Shown here piece after piece: positions 6,059-6,212 of a stretch of 6,212 nucleotides of DNA. This stretch comes from JAGXQV01 sp041674485 (GTDB lineage: Bacteria; Pseudomonadota; Gammaproteobacteria; Burkholderiales; Sulfuricellaceae): assembly GCA_041674485.1 (NCBI GenBank), contig JBAYVP010000325.1, positions 1 through 6,212 of the forward strand, read 5' to 3'. How positions within the stretch are numbered: position 1 is the first letter of the stretch; each line of letters begins with the position of its first letter. Made by a program: the position numbers and the translations under genes. A model generated the notes under the pieces. The model had not been told where the DNA came from. It saw only the letters and a list, made by a program, of their open reading frames with translations, and did not search any database.

Positions 6059-6072
6059 ATGATAAAAATCAA
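6059..6072 (-). promoter_or_regulatory. FNR/ANR-like operator upstream of the membrane-protein gene
   Basis: The minus strand reads TTGAT-TTTT-ATCAT, 9 of 10 defined bases of the FNR/ANR/DNR consensus TTGAT-N4-ATCAA. Its centre is about 33 bp before the ATG at 6032. Activation at the usual -41.5 position would put the transcript start inside the gene, so either binding represses, or the true architecture differs. A possible -10 (TATATT, 6059-6054) overlaps the box. The region is A/T-rich, so chance is not excluded. The remaining bases 6033-6058 show no ribosome binding site. Confidence 0.4.
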
Positions 6073-6076
6073 TGAT

Positions 6077-6212
6077 CCTAGAAAGCTCAGTTGAACGGGC
6101 TGGAGTGTGCGGTTTTCCGGGCGCAGGGCAAGGCGCAACGACGAAGAATGGTTGTTCCATTCTGAGGAGTTGCAACGCCGCCATGCGCCCGGAAAACCGT
6201 GCAATCCAGCCC
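6077..6212 (+). mobile_element. Second copy of the MITE, inverted, truncated by the window end
   Basis: It starts with the same 18-bp terminal repeat (CCTAGAAAGCTCAGTTGA, 6077-6094). It then follows the reverse complement of the first copy: ACGGGCTGGAGTGTGCGG, the CGGTTTTCCGGG block, GGCGCAACGACG, GTTGCAAC and CGCCCGGAAAACCG. The central hairpin is AGAATGG (6145-6151) with CCATTCT (6157-6163), so its stem differs from the first copy but pairing is kept. It lacks the 29-base segment found at 316-344. The other end, and so the target duplication, is outside the window. The terminal repeat begins only 4 bp beyond the FNR-like box. Confidence 0.85.

Noticed and set aside
1..6212. tRNA, rRNA or riboswitch
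   Set aside because: No cloverleaf, CCA-ended or conserved riboswitch core was seen in the intergenic stretches on either strand by eye.

Overview
The window looks like a piece of a Gram-negative, most likely beta- or gammaproteobacterial chromosome. This rests on moderately high G+C coding sequence, a Sec-exported Rap1a/Tai-type small protein, a polytopic NnrS-/haem-copper-oxidase-like membrane protein, and intergenic palindromes of the type common in those classes. The protein families resemble those I associate with Nitrosomonadales/Gallionella-type or methanotroph genomes, but that placement is an impression and not a demonstrated assignment.

Layout. Bases 1-504 hold no gene and are packed with repeats. 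They contain a perfect 30-bp-arm palindrome (10-91) and a 271-bp MITE-like element (128-398) with perfect 18-bp terminal inverted repeats and a perfect 5-bp target duplication (ATAAT). A REP-like hairpin pair (461-508) runs into the last codon and stop of the first gene. All four genes lie on the minus strand. In transcription order they are a 428-aa multi-spanning membrane protein (6032-4746), a small exported Rap1a/Tai-domain protein (4711-4337), a TauD/TfdA-type Fe(II)/2-oxoglutarate dioxygenase (4344-3436) and a 922-aa TPR/GT41 (O-GlcNAc-transferase/SPINDLY-like) glycosyltransferase (3273-505). The first three are tightly packed (28-34 bp, then an 8-bp overlap) and look like one operon. 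A 12-bp perfect stem after the dioxygenase and a 162-bp gap separate the glycosyltransferase, which probably has its own promoter. A second, inverted copy of the MITE starts at 6077 and runs off the window end, so the whole gene cluster sits between oppositely oriented copies of one mobile repeat.

How the parts may work together. The membrane protein has an FNR/ANR-like box (6059-6072) just upstream, which would fit a role in low-oxygen, nitric-oxide or copper/haem physiology. The small periplasmic protein and the cytosolic dioxygenase are probably co-expressed with it, but no shared reaction can be read from the sequence. The glycosyltransferase carries nine near-identical 34-residue TPR units and a substitution at the position aligned with the catalytic lysine of human OGT. 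The most informative parts of the window are the MITE pair and the uncharacterised three-gene operon.
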